Made by a program: the position numbers and the translations under genes. From assembly GCA_040380855.1 (NCBI GenBank), contig JBEIIG010000002.1:1-64000 (forward strand): a DNA stretch of 64,000 nt. The letters run 5' to 3'. The notes under the pieces were generated by a model that was not told the origin of the DNA, did not search any database, and saw nothing but the letters and a program-made list of their open reading frames with translations. Position 1 is the first letter of the stretch. Each line of letters opens with the position of its first letter. Origin of the DNA: VFMC01 sp040380855. GTDB lineage: Bacteria > Actinomycetota > Acidimicrobiia > Acidimicrobiales > Ilumatobacteraceae. This document shows positions 8,965 to 17,954 of this stretch, in pieces.

Positions 8965-9007
8965 TGGCGGGGACAGGATTTGAACCTGTGACCTTCGGGT
9001 TATGAGC
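8965..9007 (-). repeat. tRNA-fMet 3' fragment, att core copy 1
   Basis: Forty-three bases match the 3' half of tRNA-fMet from near the acceptor end through the T arm and variable loop to the anticodon. The T stem carries ACAGG/CCTGT instead of GCAGG/CCTGC, a paired change that keeps the stem. Identity ends just past the anticodon. This is the expected scar of integration into the tRNA 3' half. Confidence 0.85.
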
Positions 9008-9279
9008 GGGACGGTCATCGTCCGCGATGGTTGGCTCCGGACCGTATTCGTCCTGCTCAGGGCTGATGAGCCGGAGATGGTCGTGGGTTCTCGTGGGAGC
9101 CCATTGGAGGCCGTGGGTCGATGGAGCGTTGACATCGCGTTGACAGACACTGCCGACCGAGCGGTCCAGGTCCACCCGGTGCGGCCTCGCGCCGACAGGA
9201 CGTCACGAACATGTGGTGGAGCGGTCGAGAGCGGACGAGGACCATCGGGGCTCCCGGCGCGCCAGGATCGGACGAACAC

Positions 9280-9834
9280 CTACACGAGCGGTCGGCATCG
9301 AGTGACGAACTTCGGGGTTGTCAGCTCCAACCGGTCGAGGAGGATGGTCGGTGTCATCGGTGGTCGACGGCGCCGCGCTGCCATCTCGGTAAGGGCGGCA
9401 GCCACACGTTTGGGTTCGTCGACGGCGAGCGCGTCGAGGACGCCATCGGGATGGAGTGGCTCGACGCCGTACGGTTCGCACATCGTTGTCGGGAAGTCGC
9501 CGAGGTCGAACGTGACGACGCAGTCAGCCTCGACCTGGACAGCGAGGGCGAGCACGTGGCGGTCCTTCGCGTTGACCGGCATCGACTCGACGAGCTCGTC
9601 GGGTGGCGGGCCGTGGAGCGCGTCGGGTATGGCCAGGTTCATCCGTTCGATCCGGTAGTCGATCGCCACGTCGGTCAAGTCCGGGCGGATGGCGAGGTTG
9701 CGACGGACTTCGTTGAGGATCGTCTCGGACCAGTGCACCCGCACGAGCCGATGCGTCGCCAACGTGAGGAACAGGTCGGTGAGCTCGATCGAGCACAAGA
9801 CGTTGGCGTCGACGACCGCGACCCGCACGGTCAC
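9280..9834 (-). CDS. PIN-domain toxin-like ribonuclease
   Basis: A 184-residue PIN protein, likely the RNase toxin of a type II pair. Acidic residues match the PIN site: VAVVDANVL (first Asp), ETILNEVRRN (Glu), AKDRHVLALAV (Asp) and VVTFDLGDFP (Asp). The GTG at 9834 overlaps the stop of the upstream HTH gene (GTGA), so the two are translationally coupled. A C-terminal tail of about 45 residues follows the PIN core. It is the first gene inside the segment right of the tRNA fragment at 8965. Confidence 0.85.
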   Translation of the reverse strand: MTVRVAVVDANVLCSIELTDLFLTLATHRLVRVHWSETILNEVRRNLAIRPDLTDVAIDYRIERMNLAIPDALHGPPPDELVESMPVNAKDRHVLALAVQVEADCVVTFDLGDFPTTMCEPYGVEPLHPDGVLDALAVDEPKRVAAALTEMAARRRRPPMTPTILLDRLELTTPKFVTRCRPLV

Positions 9835-10268
9835 GGCGCGTCGTACAGCCCGAGCTCTTCGGCCTGCGCGGTGAGCTCGTCGAGCGCTCGTCGGGACTGC
9901 TCGTCCTGGCGGTCGCGGTACGCGAGCACGTCGACCAATCGGACTCGGCGATGGCTACCGACCATCCTGTGCGGCATCGCACCCTGATCGAGCAGCTTCA
10001 CCAGATGGGGCCGCGAGACACCGAGCAGTTCCGCTGCTTCCACCGTCGTCAGCTCGGCGTGAAGCGGCGCGACACTGACCCCGTTACCGGCGCGCAGCTG
10101 TTCCACAACGGCCCGCAGCAGCAGCATCAGCTCGCTGGGCACGGCGATCGGCTCGCCGTCGGCATCGACGAGCAGCCGTCCGTGGCCGGTCCGGGCGAGT
10201 GCGGCTGCGATCAGCGATAGTTCCTGCTGATCGACGGTGTCGGGGTGGATCTCCGCTGCCATGGACAT
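9831..10268 (-). CDS. HTH_17 excisionase-type antitoxin
   Basis: A 145-residue protein with an excisionase-family helix-turn-helix at residues 70-125 (LTTVEAAELLGVSRPHLVKL, then HRRVRLVDVLAYRDRQ). The C-terminal acidic helix (DELTAQAEELGLYDAP) would wrap the PIN toxin. It precedes and overlaps the toxin gene, the usual antitoxin-first order. TTTCAC direct repeats just upstream on the minus strand (10290-10305) are candidate operator half-sites. Confidence 0.8.
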   Translation of the reverse strand: MSMAAEIHPDTVDQQELSLIAAALARTGHGRLLVDADGEPIAVPSELMLLLRAVVEQLRAGNGVSVAPLHAELTTVEAAELLGVSRPHLVKLLDQGAMPHRMVGSHRRVRLVDVLAYRDRQDEQSRRALDELTAQAEELGLYDAP

Positions 10269-10307
10269 ACGCCCAGACTACACCACAAGTGAAATATGTG
10301 AAACGGG

Positions 10308-10799
10308 TCAGCTTGAGGCTGTGCCCGTGGCGCGTCGCTGTTCGGCGAGCAACGCGGCGACCGCGTGCAGGAGCGCGATCACCGCTGCGATGACGGCGAT
10401 CGTGACGGCGGATCGCCGAATCTGGTGCGAGAACTCGGCGACGTCGAGCAATGCGAACCCGGCAGCGAACAGCGCCGTCACGAGCAGCACGAGCCGTCGA
10501 TCGCGACGCCATGTCGCGGCAGCCAACACGAATGAGACGGCAACGGCGGCGACGACGAGTGGTGTGGATTCGAGGTTGATCCCGAGGATCCGTTCCCCCG
10601 TTTCGGCGACCTCGCGGCTCTCGTCGTGCGCGGCCTGCTCCACGTCCTCGCTCGCATCGCTGCTCTCCTCATGCGTAGCGGCACCTGACTCGTGGTGGAT
10701 GTCGCCTTCGGTGGCGACCCCGAGAGCGAAGAGTGCTGCGGCCGCGATCAGCAGGGTGCCGACCAGCCACCGCAGCCGGACGAGTTCGGCGATCCTCAT
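10308..10799 (-). CDS. membrane protein of the MerR operon, unknown function
   Basis: A 163-residue protein starting at ATG 10799 and overlapping the upstream gene stop (ATGA). It has an N-terminal membrane helix (LVGTLLIAAAALFALGVATE), a His/Glu/Asp-rich outside loop (HHESGAATHEESSDASEDVE) that could touch metal, and three further hydrophobic segments toward the C-terminus. It is the third gene of the merR operon. No named family was recognised; a metal-handling membrane role is inferred only from the neighbours. Confidence 0.7.
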   Translation of the reverse strand: MRIAELVRLRWLVGTLLIAAAALFALGVATEGDIHHESGAATHEESSDASEDVEQAAHDESREVAETGERILGINLESTPLVVAAVAVSFVLAAATWRRDRRLVLLVTALFAAGFALLDVAEFSHQIRRSAVTIAVIAAVIALLHAVAALLAEQRRATGTASS

Positions 10800-11065
10800 G
10801 ACCTTGCCCGCGTATCGGACAGTTCCACCGAGACCGACTCGGGCGCGACGGGGCTGCAGCTGGTGGCACGGCGACGTCGCCGGATCATGACGGCGCCGAC
10901 GCCGAGCGCCCCGATGATCAGCGCTGCGGTGCCGAACACGGCGACACCGGCCGCGGTGCCGAGTCCGATCGCGGCGAGGACACCGAGGATCGGCCCGGCG
11001 CAACACACGGCGCATGCGGCGACGCCGACACCGACGATCGCGGCGTTCTCCTTCTTGGCACTCAT
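10796..11065 (-). CDS. small Cys-Cys membrane protein, metal transport-like
   Basis: An 89-residue protein with two membrane segments. The first contains CAVCCAGPILGVLAAIG, a cysteine pair before Gly-Pro as in MerF/MerT-type mercuric transporters. The second is followed by an Arg-rich loop and a short tail with one more Cys. The ATG at 11065 overlaps the merR stop and its own stop overlaps the next start, so three genes are tightly coupled. It probably moves a soft metal ion; mercury is the simplest guess, but no mercuric reductase is present. Confidence 0.7.
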   Translation of the reverse strand: MSAKKENAAIVGVGVAACAVCCAGPILGVLAAIGLGTAAGVAVFGTAALIIGALGVGAVMIRRRRRATSCSPVAPESVSVELSDTRARS

Positions 11066-11826
11066 GCGGCGCACCCGAACATCGACTCGAGGATCGAACG
11101 GGCATCGGCGGGCGCTCGGACTTCGAGCGCGATGCCGCGGGTGTCGACGGTGATCGCGAACTGGAAGAACTGACAGCGGTCCTGCTCCGCGGCCACGAGA
11201 CGCATCAACTGGCCGACGGGCACGGACGCGCCCAACTCGCAGCGCACGCCTCCGTCGATCGGAGTGCGGCGTTCGACATGTGCGAGCAGTTCGTCCCAGT
11301 CCGCGAGACGGCCGCGCATCGACCCGGCCGACAACGTGCACGCGATCGGCGCCTCGGCGCCGGTGCCCTTCTTGGTCGTCAGCGACACAACCTGCACGGT
11401 CGCGGCAGGTGTGGCGTCCGGATCAGTGATGCATCCACAGTCGGCGTCGCACGCGCCCTCGGGGCGGTGGCGTTCCAGCGCCGTGGCCGCCTGCTGGAGC
11501 TCAGCAGCGAAGGTCATCAGCTCGGCGATCTGGTGGCGGGCAGCATCGATCTTGCCGGCCACGAGCTCGCGGAGCTGGTCCTGGATCGGGCCGCACTTGC
11601 CGCCGTCCCACGCCGTTGTCAGCCCGGCGATCTCCTCGAGCGAGCAGCCGAGCTGTTTCGCCCGGGAGATGAACGCCAACCGGTCCACCGTCCGCTGGTC
11701 ATAGAGGCGGTAACCGGCCGGAGTCCGCGTCGCTTCGGGGAGCAGACCGATCTGCTCGTAGTAGCGCAGCGTCGCTGTCGTGAACCCGGTCGCGTCGGCC
11801 ACCTGCTTGATCTTCAACCCGGTCAT
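11062..11826 (-). CDS. MerR-family metal-responsive regulator
   Basis: A 254-residue MerR protein. The winged helix is clear (LKIKQVADATGFTTATLRYY, then GYRLYDQRTVDRLAFISRAK), followed by a dimerisation helix. A Cys-rich linker (CDADCGCITDPD) and a roughly 100-residue C-terminal domain follow, longer than classical MerR (about 140 residues). ATG 11826 is chosen over a GTG 12 nt upstream because it begins at the conserved domain. It likely controls its own promoter through the 11844-11865 palindrome. Confidence 0.85.
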   Translation of the reverse strand: MTGLKIKQVADATGFTTATLRYYEQIGLLPEATRTPAGYRLYDQRTVDRLAFISRAKQLGCSLEEIAGLTTAWDGGKCGPIQDQLRELVAGKIDAARHQIAELMTFAAELQQAATALERHRPEGACDADCGCITDPDATPAATVQVVSLTTKKGTGAEAPIACTLSAGSMRGRLADWDELLAHVERRTPIDGGVRCELGASVPVGQLMRLVAAEQDRCQFFQFAITVDTRGIALEVRAPADARSILESMFGCAA

Positions 11827-11843
11827 GACCAGGACCACCCTAA

Positions 11844-11865
11844 ACCTTCATCCCAACATGAAGGT
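11844..11865 (-). promoter_or_regulatory. MerR-type operator and promoter
   Basis: ACCTTCAT and ATGAAGGT form an exact 8-bp inverted repeat with a 6-nt centre. Read on the minus strand it sits between TTGACC (-35) and TAGGGT (-10), separated by 20 nt. The over-long spacer is typical of MerR-activated promoters. Transcription would run into merR and the two membrane genes. Confidence 0.75.
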
Positions 11866-11883
11866 CAAGAGGGAGTTCTTGAT

Positions 11884-12216
11884 TCAGCGGGGTGCGTACA
11901 TGATCACTGCGACCCCGACCAGGCAGATCACCGAGCCCGCGTAGTCGAACCGGTCCGGGCGGAACCCGTCGACGAACCGTCCCCACGCCAGCGAACCATC
12001 GACGAAGATCCCGCCATACGCGGCGAGGATCCGCCCGAAGTTCGCGTCCGGCTGCAACACGGCGACGAACCCGTAGCCGGCGAGTGCCACGATCCCGGCA
12101 CCCACCCACGCGACACCGCGATGCTCACGCACGCCCTGCCACACCAACCACGCTCCGCCGATCTCGGCGACAGCGGCGAGCACGAACAACACGACCGAAC
12201 GCAAGGTGTCAGGCAT
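11884..12216 (-). CDS. YnfA/UPF0060 family small membrane protein
   Basis: A 110-residue protein with four predicted membrane helices and the family pattern AEIGGAWLVWQ in helix 1, AAYGGIFVDGSLAWGRFVDG in the middle and YAGSVICLVGVAVIMYAPR at the end. YnfA proteins are small drug/metabolite-type exporters. The gene lies upstream of merR on the same strand but ahead of the MerR operator, so it is probably a separate unit. Confidence 0.88.
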   Translation of the reverse strand: MPDTLRSVVLFVLAAVAEIGGAWLVWQGVREHRGVAWVGAGIVALAGYGFVAVLQPDANFGRILAAYGGIFVDGSLAWGRFVDGFRPDRFDYAGSVICLVGVAVIMYAPR

Positions 12217-12625
12217 CGAGCCAACCTACGCCGGGCGTCGCTCCCGTCCGCTCGATCGGGTGCCGGTCGCCGACGAGGCGTCCGTCTCGTGCAGACGCGT
12301 CCTCGCAACGCGACGGCGCGGGCGCCTCGGAACGTGCAGCTTGGTTGCGATGATCGGACGAGCCACAGGGATCTCATTCACGCAACGCCTACGAGCGGCA
12401 CGGTGCGATGGACTGCAGACTTCCATCAATGCGTGCGCCGTGCGGACCGCCGGCGCGTCACCGGGCCTGCCCGAGTCAGCGGCAAGGACTCGACAGAGCG
12501 CCCCCATGGCGCTCCTCGACGCGAAGCCATGACCTGGACGCGGCCCGGCGACTCTGAATGGTCAGCGAAGACTCGTCGGAATCGAGCCACGCACCGTCCG
12601 TCCCGCGAGGTCCAGCGCTCCGAAG
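12217..12625. other. non-coding stretch
   Basis: About 400 nt between ynfA and the SDR remnant. Open frames here are Arg/Pro/Ser-rich shadows without motif or good start. Nothing supported was found. Confidence 0.4.
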
Positions 12626-12826
12626 TCATCCACCGAACGTCAACGACTCCGACAGCGAACGGTGAGCGTCGATGTCCGCTCGCAACTCGGCGATCTTGCG
12701 CTCCGCGAGCGCGATGACGTCAGCGCCGGCGATGAACCGTCGCGGCGGCGGATCCTCCTCGGCGATCGTCACCAACGCGGCGGCCAGCTTGTCCGGATCG
12801 CCGGCCTGTTGGCCGTCCTGTGATTG
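12626..12826 (-). pseudogene. short-chain dehydrogenase, C-terminal remnant
   Basis: The minus strand encodes the last 66 residues of a classical SDR: QSQDGQQAGDPDKLAAALVT, RRFIAGADVIALAERKIAEL and a short tail to the stop at 12626. The Rossmann fold and YxxxK site are missing. The similarity ends where the BTAD remnant begins on the opposite strand, so this is a deletion or insertion junction. Confidence 0.7.
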
Positions 12827-12833
12827 CCACCAC

Positions 12834-14280
12834 AACGATCTCGCCGACGCGTACGTCTCGATCGTCGACGTCGATCCCCTCGTCGCTCCTCGCCACCGTC
12901 TGACCGCGCAGACACTCACGGAAGCGATCGAGTCAGCAGCGAACGCCATCGACTCCGTCGGCGCAGCAATCCGGCACGATTCACGAGCCGACACCTTCCG
13001 CGCACGCGTTGGAGGCGCAGCGCCCATCGAGGCCACCGTCATCGTCGCCAGCGGCTGCCAAGGGTCCATTGGTGCCACGTTCTCGCCGAGGCGAGGTGCA
13101 GTACTCGTGATGGCATCGGACCGCGCCGCGATCGCGGAGGGTGGAGCACGAATCGAGATCTCCGGCGACGGGGCGTCCGCTCGGCTCGAGCCGCTCGGCA
13201 TCGACTTCACGCCGGTCCGGCTCGATGCGTCGACGGCCGATGCCCTCGCCGCCGCAACTGTCGCCGTCGTCGACCTCCCGGAGGTCGAGCCGGACGCCGT
13301 CGACCCCTCGGCGCTTGGACCGCACGCGCCAGATGAAGGCGGCAACGACGAAGTACGGCCCAGCGTCGAGCCCTTCACTGTCAACAGCCCTCGAGTCAAC
13401 GGACACGAGCACGGTGTGGACACCGCCCACGTGCTCACTGTCGACTTCAGCGCCGAGCAGACGACCAGCGACGCCCCGTCGAACGCACCTGGCGAACCCA
13501 CCACCGACTCAGACGGCCAGGTGTTCGCGATGGAGTCGACCCGGCCGGAACTCGTCGTGCGGGTGCTCGGCGTGCCTTCGATCCCAGACCGACCCGACAT
13601 CGGCCGACGCGAGCTCATCCTCGCCGAGCTCCTCGCTTGCCGAGGCGGGACGCTCGCCGCATCGGCTGCGCAGGACGCGCTGTGGGGCGGCAAGCCCGTC
13701 GAGCCGAAGACGGTGTGGAACTTCGTCGCTGCAGTCCGGCGGGCGCTCGGTGACTTCGACGACGGCACCCCAGTCATGCCAGCGGCCGATCGTGCTCACG
13801 GCACGCTGCGGCTGCACCCGCGTGTCACGACCGACCTCGACCTGCTCCGCAGAGCCATCGCCGCGGCCGATGAGATGTCGTCTACCGAGGCGATGTCGGC
13901 GCTACGCGATGCACTCTCGATGGTCGACGGTCCTCCGTTCGACGCCGTCGGCTACGACTGGGCACACCGTGATCAGGATGTCGCCGAGGCGGCTCGTGCC
14001 ATCGAACAAACCGTCGACCGCCTCGTGGCGCTCGCGCTGGAAGCCGGACAGCACGATCTCGCCCGGCACGCGATGAGGGTTGCGCGGACTCCCGGGAGAC
14101 GAGCACCTCTACCGGCTCCGCATGCGACTCGAGGCGCACGCTGGCAACACACGAGGCCTCGTCGCCGCCTACGAGGAACTGTGCGTGTACCTCGCCGACC
14201 TCGAGGTCGAACCGTCGCCGGCGACAACAGCGCTCTACAACGAACTCCGATCGCAACGAACCTCCAGCACCGTCAGCTGA
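12834..14280 (+). pseudogene. BTAD-containing regulator, 5'-truncated and frameshifted
   Basis: From about 12834 a long frame shows a low-complexity acidic linker, a winged-helix-like part (VRVLGVPSIPDRPDIGRREL) and a bacterial transcriptional activator domain (SALRDALSMVDGPPFDAVGY). Near 14075 the frame breaks after DLARHAM. The expected continuation GLRGLPGDEHLYRLRM, ending LEVEPSPATTALYNELR, is in the next frame to TGA at 14280. One extra base or two missing bases explain it. The 5' end is lost at the SDR junction. A sequencing error could explain the shift but not the truncation. Confidence 0.7.
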
Positions 14281-14656
14281 GCGGCGGGACGGCAGATGCG
14301 ACGATCGTCCAGTCGCCCGGATCCGCGAACGCCGCAGCAGCCTCGAACAACGCAATCTGCTCGTCGGCGACCGCTCCCCCGACGGTCACGGTCACGTACT
14401 CGGCATTCCCGCGGACTCGGACCCACTCGCACCCGGCAGCGAGCCGACGCAGCTGCTCGTAGAACTCGGAGAGGTGCCGCGATGCGGCGATGTCCTGGGG
14501 GTCACCGTGAACGATCGTCACGTGTCGGCGCCCGTGAGCGAGTTCGACCGCCTCACGGATCAGCAAGTCGCAGCCGGATACCGCGCAACGGGCTCGGCCG
14601 ACAGCTCCGCACCGTGCGCCGAAGGGATCGGCCTCGTTCCAGTCATCGATTCGCAT
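14273..14656 (-). CDS. hypothetical protein
   Basis: A 127-residue protein. ATG 14656 is preferred because GGAG lies 6 nt upstream; another ATG is at 14668. It begins RIDDWNEADPFGARCGAVGR and has scattered Cys, a middle helix (HLSEFYEQLRRLAAG) and a beta-rich end (VRVRGNAEYVTVTVGGAV). The composition is that of a small soluble enzyme or binding protein. It overlaps the last bases of the BTAD remnant convergently. No family was recognised. Confidence 0.55.
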   Translation of the reverse strand: MRIDDWNEADPFGARCGAVGRARCAVSGCDLLIREAVELAHGRRHVTIVHGDPQDIAASRHLSEFYEQLRRLAAGCEWVRVRGNAEYVTVTVGGAVADEQIALFEAAAAFADPGDWTIVASAVPPLS

Positions 14657-14910
14657 AGCCCACTCCATGTAGACAGGCCATGGACCCACGAGCACGGCGC
14701 CGATGGCGAGCGGGCTACTCAACCGTAGTCCCATGTGTACTTAGTCGCCCGCAGGGGCCACCAGTCGGTGCTTGTCCGCCCATGTTGATGTCCTCCCCGC
14801 TGGCCGCTCGATCGCGCAGTGAGCGTGGCGCCTCGCCGGTACCGTGTAACCCGGTGGATCTTGAAAGCAGCGAAAGCGCTCCCCGAACACGACGGCGGCG
14901 GCGATCCGAT

Positions 14911-15378
14911 GTGTCCCTGGACGAGACGGATCTCGCAATCATTGGTCACCTTCAAGATGATGGCCGGCGATCGTTCCGGGCAATCGCCGACAACCTCGGC
15001 CTCTCCGAAGGTGCGGTACGCCAGCGGGTGACACGCATGCGTGAAAACTCAGTGCTGCACGTCAGTGCAATCGTTGATCCGACGATGCTCGGCGAACGAA
15101 TGGTGGCCAACATCCTGGTCACGGTCCAAGGGGACTCCGGAGCAGTGGCACAGGCACTGGGAGAGATCCCAGAACTCGAGTACGTCGTGGTGACGATCGG
15201 ACCGTTCGACCTGTTCGTCGAGCTCGTCTGCGAGGACACCGAACACCTTCTGCAGATCGTGAACGAACGGATCCGCCAGATTCCGGGGGTCCTCCAGCTC
15301 CAGACGCTCGTCCAGGTTCACGTACACAAGCAGGTCTACGAGTGGGTGCGACTGTCTCGAGAGGTGCCGGATCACTGA
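14911..15378 (+). CDS. Lrp/AsnC-family transcriptional regulator
   Basis: A 155-residue regulator from GTG 14911. Residues 1-60 are the AsnC helix-turn-helix (LDETDLAIIGHLQDDGRRSF, LSEGAVRQRVTRM). The C-terminus is a RAM ligand-binding domain (ILVTVQGDSGAVAQALGEI, VVTIGPFDLFVEL) ending in IQTLVQVHVHKQ-like strands. A GTG at 14854 in frame would add 19 residues. It converges on the SnoaL-LLM operon and is the best candidate controller of that operon. Lrp proteins sense amino acids or small metabolites. Confidence 0.88.
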   Translation: MSLDETDLAIIGHLQDDGRRSFRAIADNLGLSEGAVRQRVTRMRENSVLHVSAIVDPTMLGERMVANILVTVQGDSGAVAQALGEIPELEYVVVTIGPFDLFVELVCEDTEHLLQIVNERIRQIPGVLQLQTLVQVHVHKQVYEWVRLSREVPDH

Positions 15379-15433
15379 CGTCGACTGGCCGGGACCGCCA
15401 CTTCACCGACGACAGCCGACCCACTCGAGAATG

Positions 15434-15874
15434 TCAGTGGTCCGCAATCCCCAGCTGACGATGGGCGTTCGCCGTGTCCGCTGCGAAGGCGATCCTGACA
15501 ATGCGACCTCCTTCGAGGTGCCAGTGATCCACGATCTGCCAACTCAACGGACCGAAGTGCGGCGCCAGACCGTAGTAGGGGCCGCTGAAGGTCGCCCCGA
15601 ATTGTGCCCGGACGACAAGTGTCTCGCCATCGAACGTCGTGCTGATGATCTCCTCGGTCGCGTCCGGAAACGCAGCTCCTGCCTCCACGAGCACCCGCTC
15701 GACGAAGGCCGCCCGGCCGACGAGCGTCTCGCCCGGGTACATCCAGTCAGTGGTCACCACGGCTTCATCGAGCAAGTGCTCCAGCATGTCGAGTCCGTGA
15801 CCGTCATCGCCTCTGTAGGCAGCGATGATCGCTTCAGCGGTCGCACGGTTCGAGTGGTTCTCGAGTGCACTCAT
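15434..15874 (-). CDS. SnoaL-like / NTF2-fold protein
   Basis: A 146-residue protein of the NTF2-like fold: an N-terminal helix with AIIAAYRGDDGHGLDMLEHL, then VTTDWMYPGETLVGRAAFVE and a curved sheet including VDHWHLEGGRIVRIAFAAD. SnoaL-like members are small cyclases, isomerases or ligand-binding partners of oxidoreductases. It is the last gene of the minus-strand operon and its ATG overlaps the stop of the LLM gene (ATGA), so it probably acts on an intermediate of the same pathway. Confidence 0.8.
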   Translation of the reverse strand: MSALENHSNRATAEAIIAAYRGDDGHGLDMLEHLLDEAVVTTDWMYPGETLVGRAAFVERVLVEAGAAFPDATEEIISTTFDGETLVVRAQFGATFSGPYYGLAPHFGPLSWQIVDHWHLEGGRIVRIAFAADTANAHRQLGIADH

Positions 15875-16872
15875 GGCCTGGTCCCTTCAAGGAGTGGAAG
15901 CACGCGCTGGCCAAAGGCAGCGAGTGCATCGAGATCCGTTCCGAACGCCGGCGTATCGAGCGAACCCACCATCACAATCGGCTGATTGATTCCTAAGTCG
16001 TACACACGCTCGGCAATCCCGGCCGCTACTTGCTCAGGCGTTCCTGCCACCAAACACTCGTAGGTGGCGTAGTACTCGCGGAGATAGTCGACGGACTGGT
16101 CGGTCTGTTCCGAACGGATGCGCAGGAATGCCTCGATGTCCAGGTCATCGTCAGTGAGGACGACGTTGACCATTCGAGACCAACGCAGGCGGTCGGGGTC
16201 CCTTCCGATTCGGCGGCCGTGCTCCACGACGCGCGCCATCTGCGCCCGGGCCAGATCGTCAGCCCCGACATACAGGTTCACGCCATCGGCCAACTCGGCT
16301 GCAACCTTTGGCATCACGACCTTTCCATGGACGGTGAGGCCGACCCAGATCGGAGGGTGAGGCTGCTGCACCGGCTTGGGCTCGTTGATTGCCTCGATCA
16401 GTGTGTAGTGCTCGCCCCAGTGCGTCGTCGACGACTCGGTCCACATGGACCGGATGATCTCGATCTCCTCGCGGAGAATGGCGATGCGCTCGCGTGGACG
16501 CGGGTAGGGCTGACCCCAGGGAAGGTGTTGGCGGGGCTCATCTCCAGGGCCGAGCCCAAGCTCGAGCCGGCCTCCGCTGATCAGGTCGAGGATCGTGCTG
16601 GACTTGGCCATGACCGCTGGGTGACGTCGTGAGAAGGGGCTGACCAGAGGACCGAAGCGAATCCGCGAGGTGGCCTCGGCAAGGGCAGGCATCACCGTCC
16701 AGGTGTCGAGCACCGGCATCTCCGCCCGGTACGGGACGGGGCCGACCACGTTGTCCATCGACCACACGTGGGTGAAGCCCACTGCTTCGGCGAGTTGCCA
16801 GGCCTCTCGCATGAGCATGTAGTCGCCCCCAACACCATTGAGGTAGACACCAATCTCTCGTGCTGTGCTCAC
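15871..16872 (-). CDS. LLM-class flavin-dependent oxidoreductase 1
   Basis: A 333-residue luciferase-like monooxygenase of the F420/FMN TIM-barrel family. Family marks include LAEAVGFTHVWSMDN, RIRFGPLVSPFSRRHPAVMA, LISGGRLELGLGPGD, REEIEIIRSMWTE and a C-terminal LVAGTPEQVAAGIAERVYDL. GTG start at 16872 overlaps the upstream LLM gene by 4 nt. Homologues with GLGxG-type loops and a WTE strand often use F420 in Actinobacteria, but FMN cannot be excluded. Substrate unknown. Confidence 0.9.
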   Translation of the reverse strand: MSTAREIGVYLNGVGGDYMLMREAWQLAEAVGFTHVWSMDNVVGPVPYRAEMPVLDTWTVMPALAEATSRIRFGPLVSPFSRRHPAVMAKSSTILDLISGGRLELGLGPGDEPRQHLPWGQPYPRPRERIAILREEIEIIRSMWTESSTTHWGEHYTLIEAINEPKPVQQPHPPIWVGLTVHGKVVMPKVAAELADGVNLYVGADDLARAQMARVVEHGRRIGRDPDRLRWSRMVNVVLTDDDLDIEAFLRIRSEQTDQSVDYLREYYATYECLVAGTPEQVAAGIAERVYDLGINQPIVMVGSLDTPAFGTDLDALAAFGQRVLPLLEGTRP

Positions 16873-17954
16873 TCGGCTCCCCCCAAGGTCGGGACGTGAT
16901 GGACGGTGGCCTCACGGAATGCCGGGGCGACCTCCGCTGCGAAGCGGCGGAGCTGTTGCATGGTCCGTCCGTAGGAGATCGTTCCAATGGTGTCCATACA
17001 GATGACGAGCTCGTTGAGGCCCAGGCCGATCGTTCGCCGGATCAACTCGTCGGCCACCTGTTCCGGAGTACCGACCGCTCCGAGCACCCACCACTCGTGC
17101 TCGTGACGAAGCTCGGCCGGGCTCGCGCCGATCAACCGCGCCCGCTCATCGACCGCTTCGAGCCGGTCTGTGGAGGTGACCGGTCGGTCTGTGAGCACGA
17201 CTGAGGCGAGGCGGCCGAAGAGCATGTCTGCGGGATTCCGTCCGAACGCTTGCGCATGGTCACGAATCGAGGTGACGAGGCCATGAACTCGCTGGTCATC
17301 GTTGCCAAGGAGGTTGACCCGATCGGCCAGCTCACCGGCGAGAGGGGCCAGGTGCTTGGAGCTCTTCGCGGCGACCAGGATCTCCGGCCGGTGATTGGCG
17401 CTGCCGCCCGGCTCACAGATGGCATCGCTGACCTGATACCAGGCGCCGTGGAAGGTGGTGCGCGGCGTGGTCCACATGCTCCTAAGGATCAGCAACTCTT
17501 CCCTGAGCATTGCTGTGCGTTCGGCTGGCCCACCGAACGACTGGTGGAGGCTTTCCTGCTGTTCGGGCATGTTGCCTGCACCCATACCGACGATCAGGCG
17601 TCCGCCGCTGATCTCATCAACGCCCGAGGTCATCTTGGCGAAGAGGCCGGGATGACGCCGGCCGACCGGTGACACGAGCGAGCCGAGCCGAACCCGCGAG
17701 GTTGCGACGGCCAGGGCGGGAAGGACGGTCCACGGGTCGAAGACCGAGGTGTCCACGTCCGGGTGCGGGAAGAGGTCGTCGCCGATGTAGATGGCATCGA
17801 ACCCGAGGCCCTCGATCTCCTGGGCTCCGGCGCGGAGTTGTTCCCAGGTCCAGCCCCACCCCACCAGCAGCGTCGAGAGGTGCGGTCGGTGCGGCTCCAC
17901 TGCCTGAGGTGGCTGCGGCTGCTCGATCGGATCGACCGGTGTCATCTGCGCCAC
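16869..17954 (-). CDS. LLM-class flavin-dependent oxidoreductase 2
   Basis: A 361-residue second luciferase-like oxidoreductase, similar in plan to its neighbour but not a close copy: EIEGLGFDAIYIGDDLFPHP, VRLGSLVSPVGRRHPGLFAK, EISGGRLIVGMGAGNMPEQQ and AVGTPEQVADELIRRTIGLG. An N-terminal Pro/Gln-rich extension of about 25 residues precedes the barrel. GTG 17954 lies 13 nt inside the MBL gene end. Two coupled LLM enzymes suggest two successive oxidations or a heteromer. Confidence 0.9.
   Translation of the reverse strand: MAQMTPVDPIEQPQPPQAVEPHRPHLSTLLVGWGWTWEQLRAGAQEIEGLGFDAIYIGDDLFPHPDVDTSVFDPWTVLPALAVATSRVRLGSLVSPVGRRHPGLFAKMTSGVDEISGGRLIVGMGAGNMPEQQESLHQSFGGPAERTAMLREELLILRSMWTTPRTTFHGAWYQVSDAICEPGGSANHRPEILVAAKSSKHLAPLAGELADRVNLLGNDDQRVHGLVTSIRDHAQAFGRNPADMLFGRLASVVLTDRPVTSTDRLEAVDERARLIGASPAELRHEHEWWVLGAVGTPEQVADELIRRTIGLGLNELVICMDTIGTISYGRTMQQLRRFAAEVAPAFREATVHHVPTLGGAE

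Larger units (their letters stand above)
8826..9279. other. element junction without coding genes
   Basis: This 454-nt stretch holds the left arm-type pair TCCGTTAGAAG (8881-8891, 8893-8903), the hairpin at 8922-8959, the tRNA fragment at 8965-9007 and the right pair GCGTTGACA (9126-9134, 9137-9145). Open frames across it show no protein-like pattern. Confidence 0.6.

Noticed and set aside
12827..13777. Minus-strand Ser-rich frame continuous with the SDR tail
   Set aside because: Only the last 66 residues resemble SDR; the rest is antisense to the BTAD remnant.
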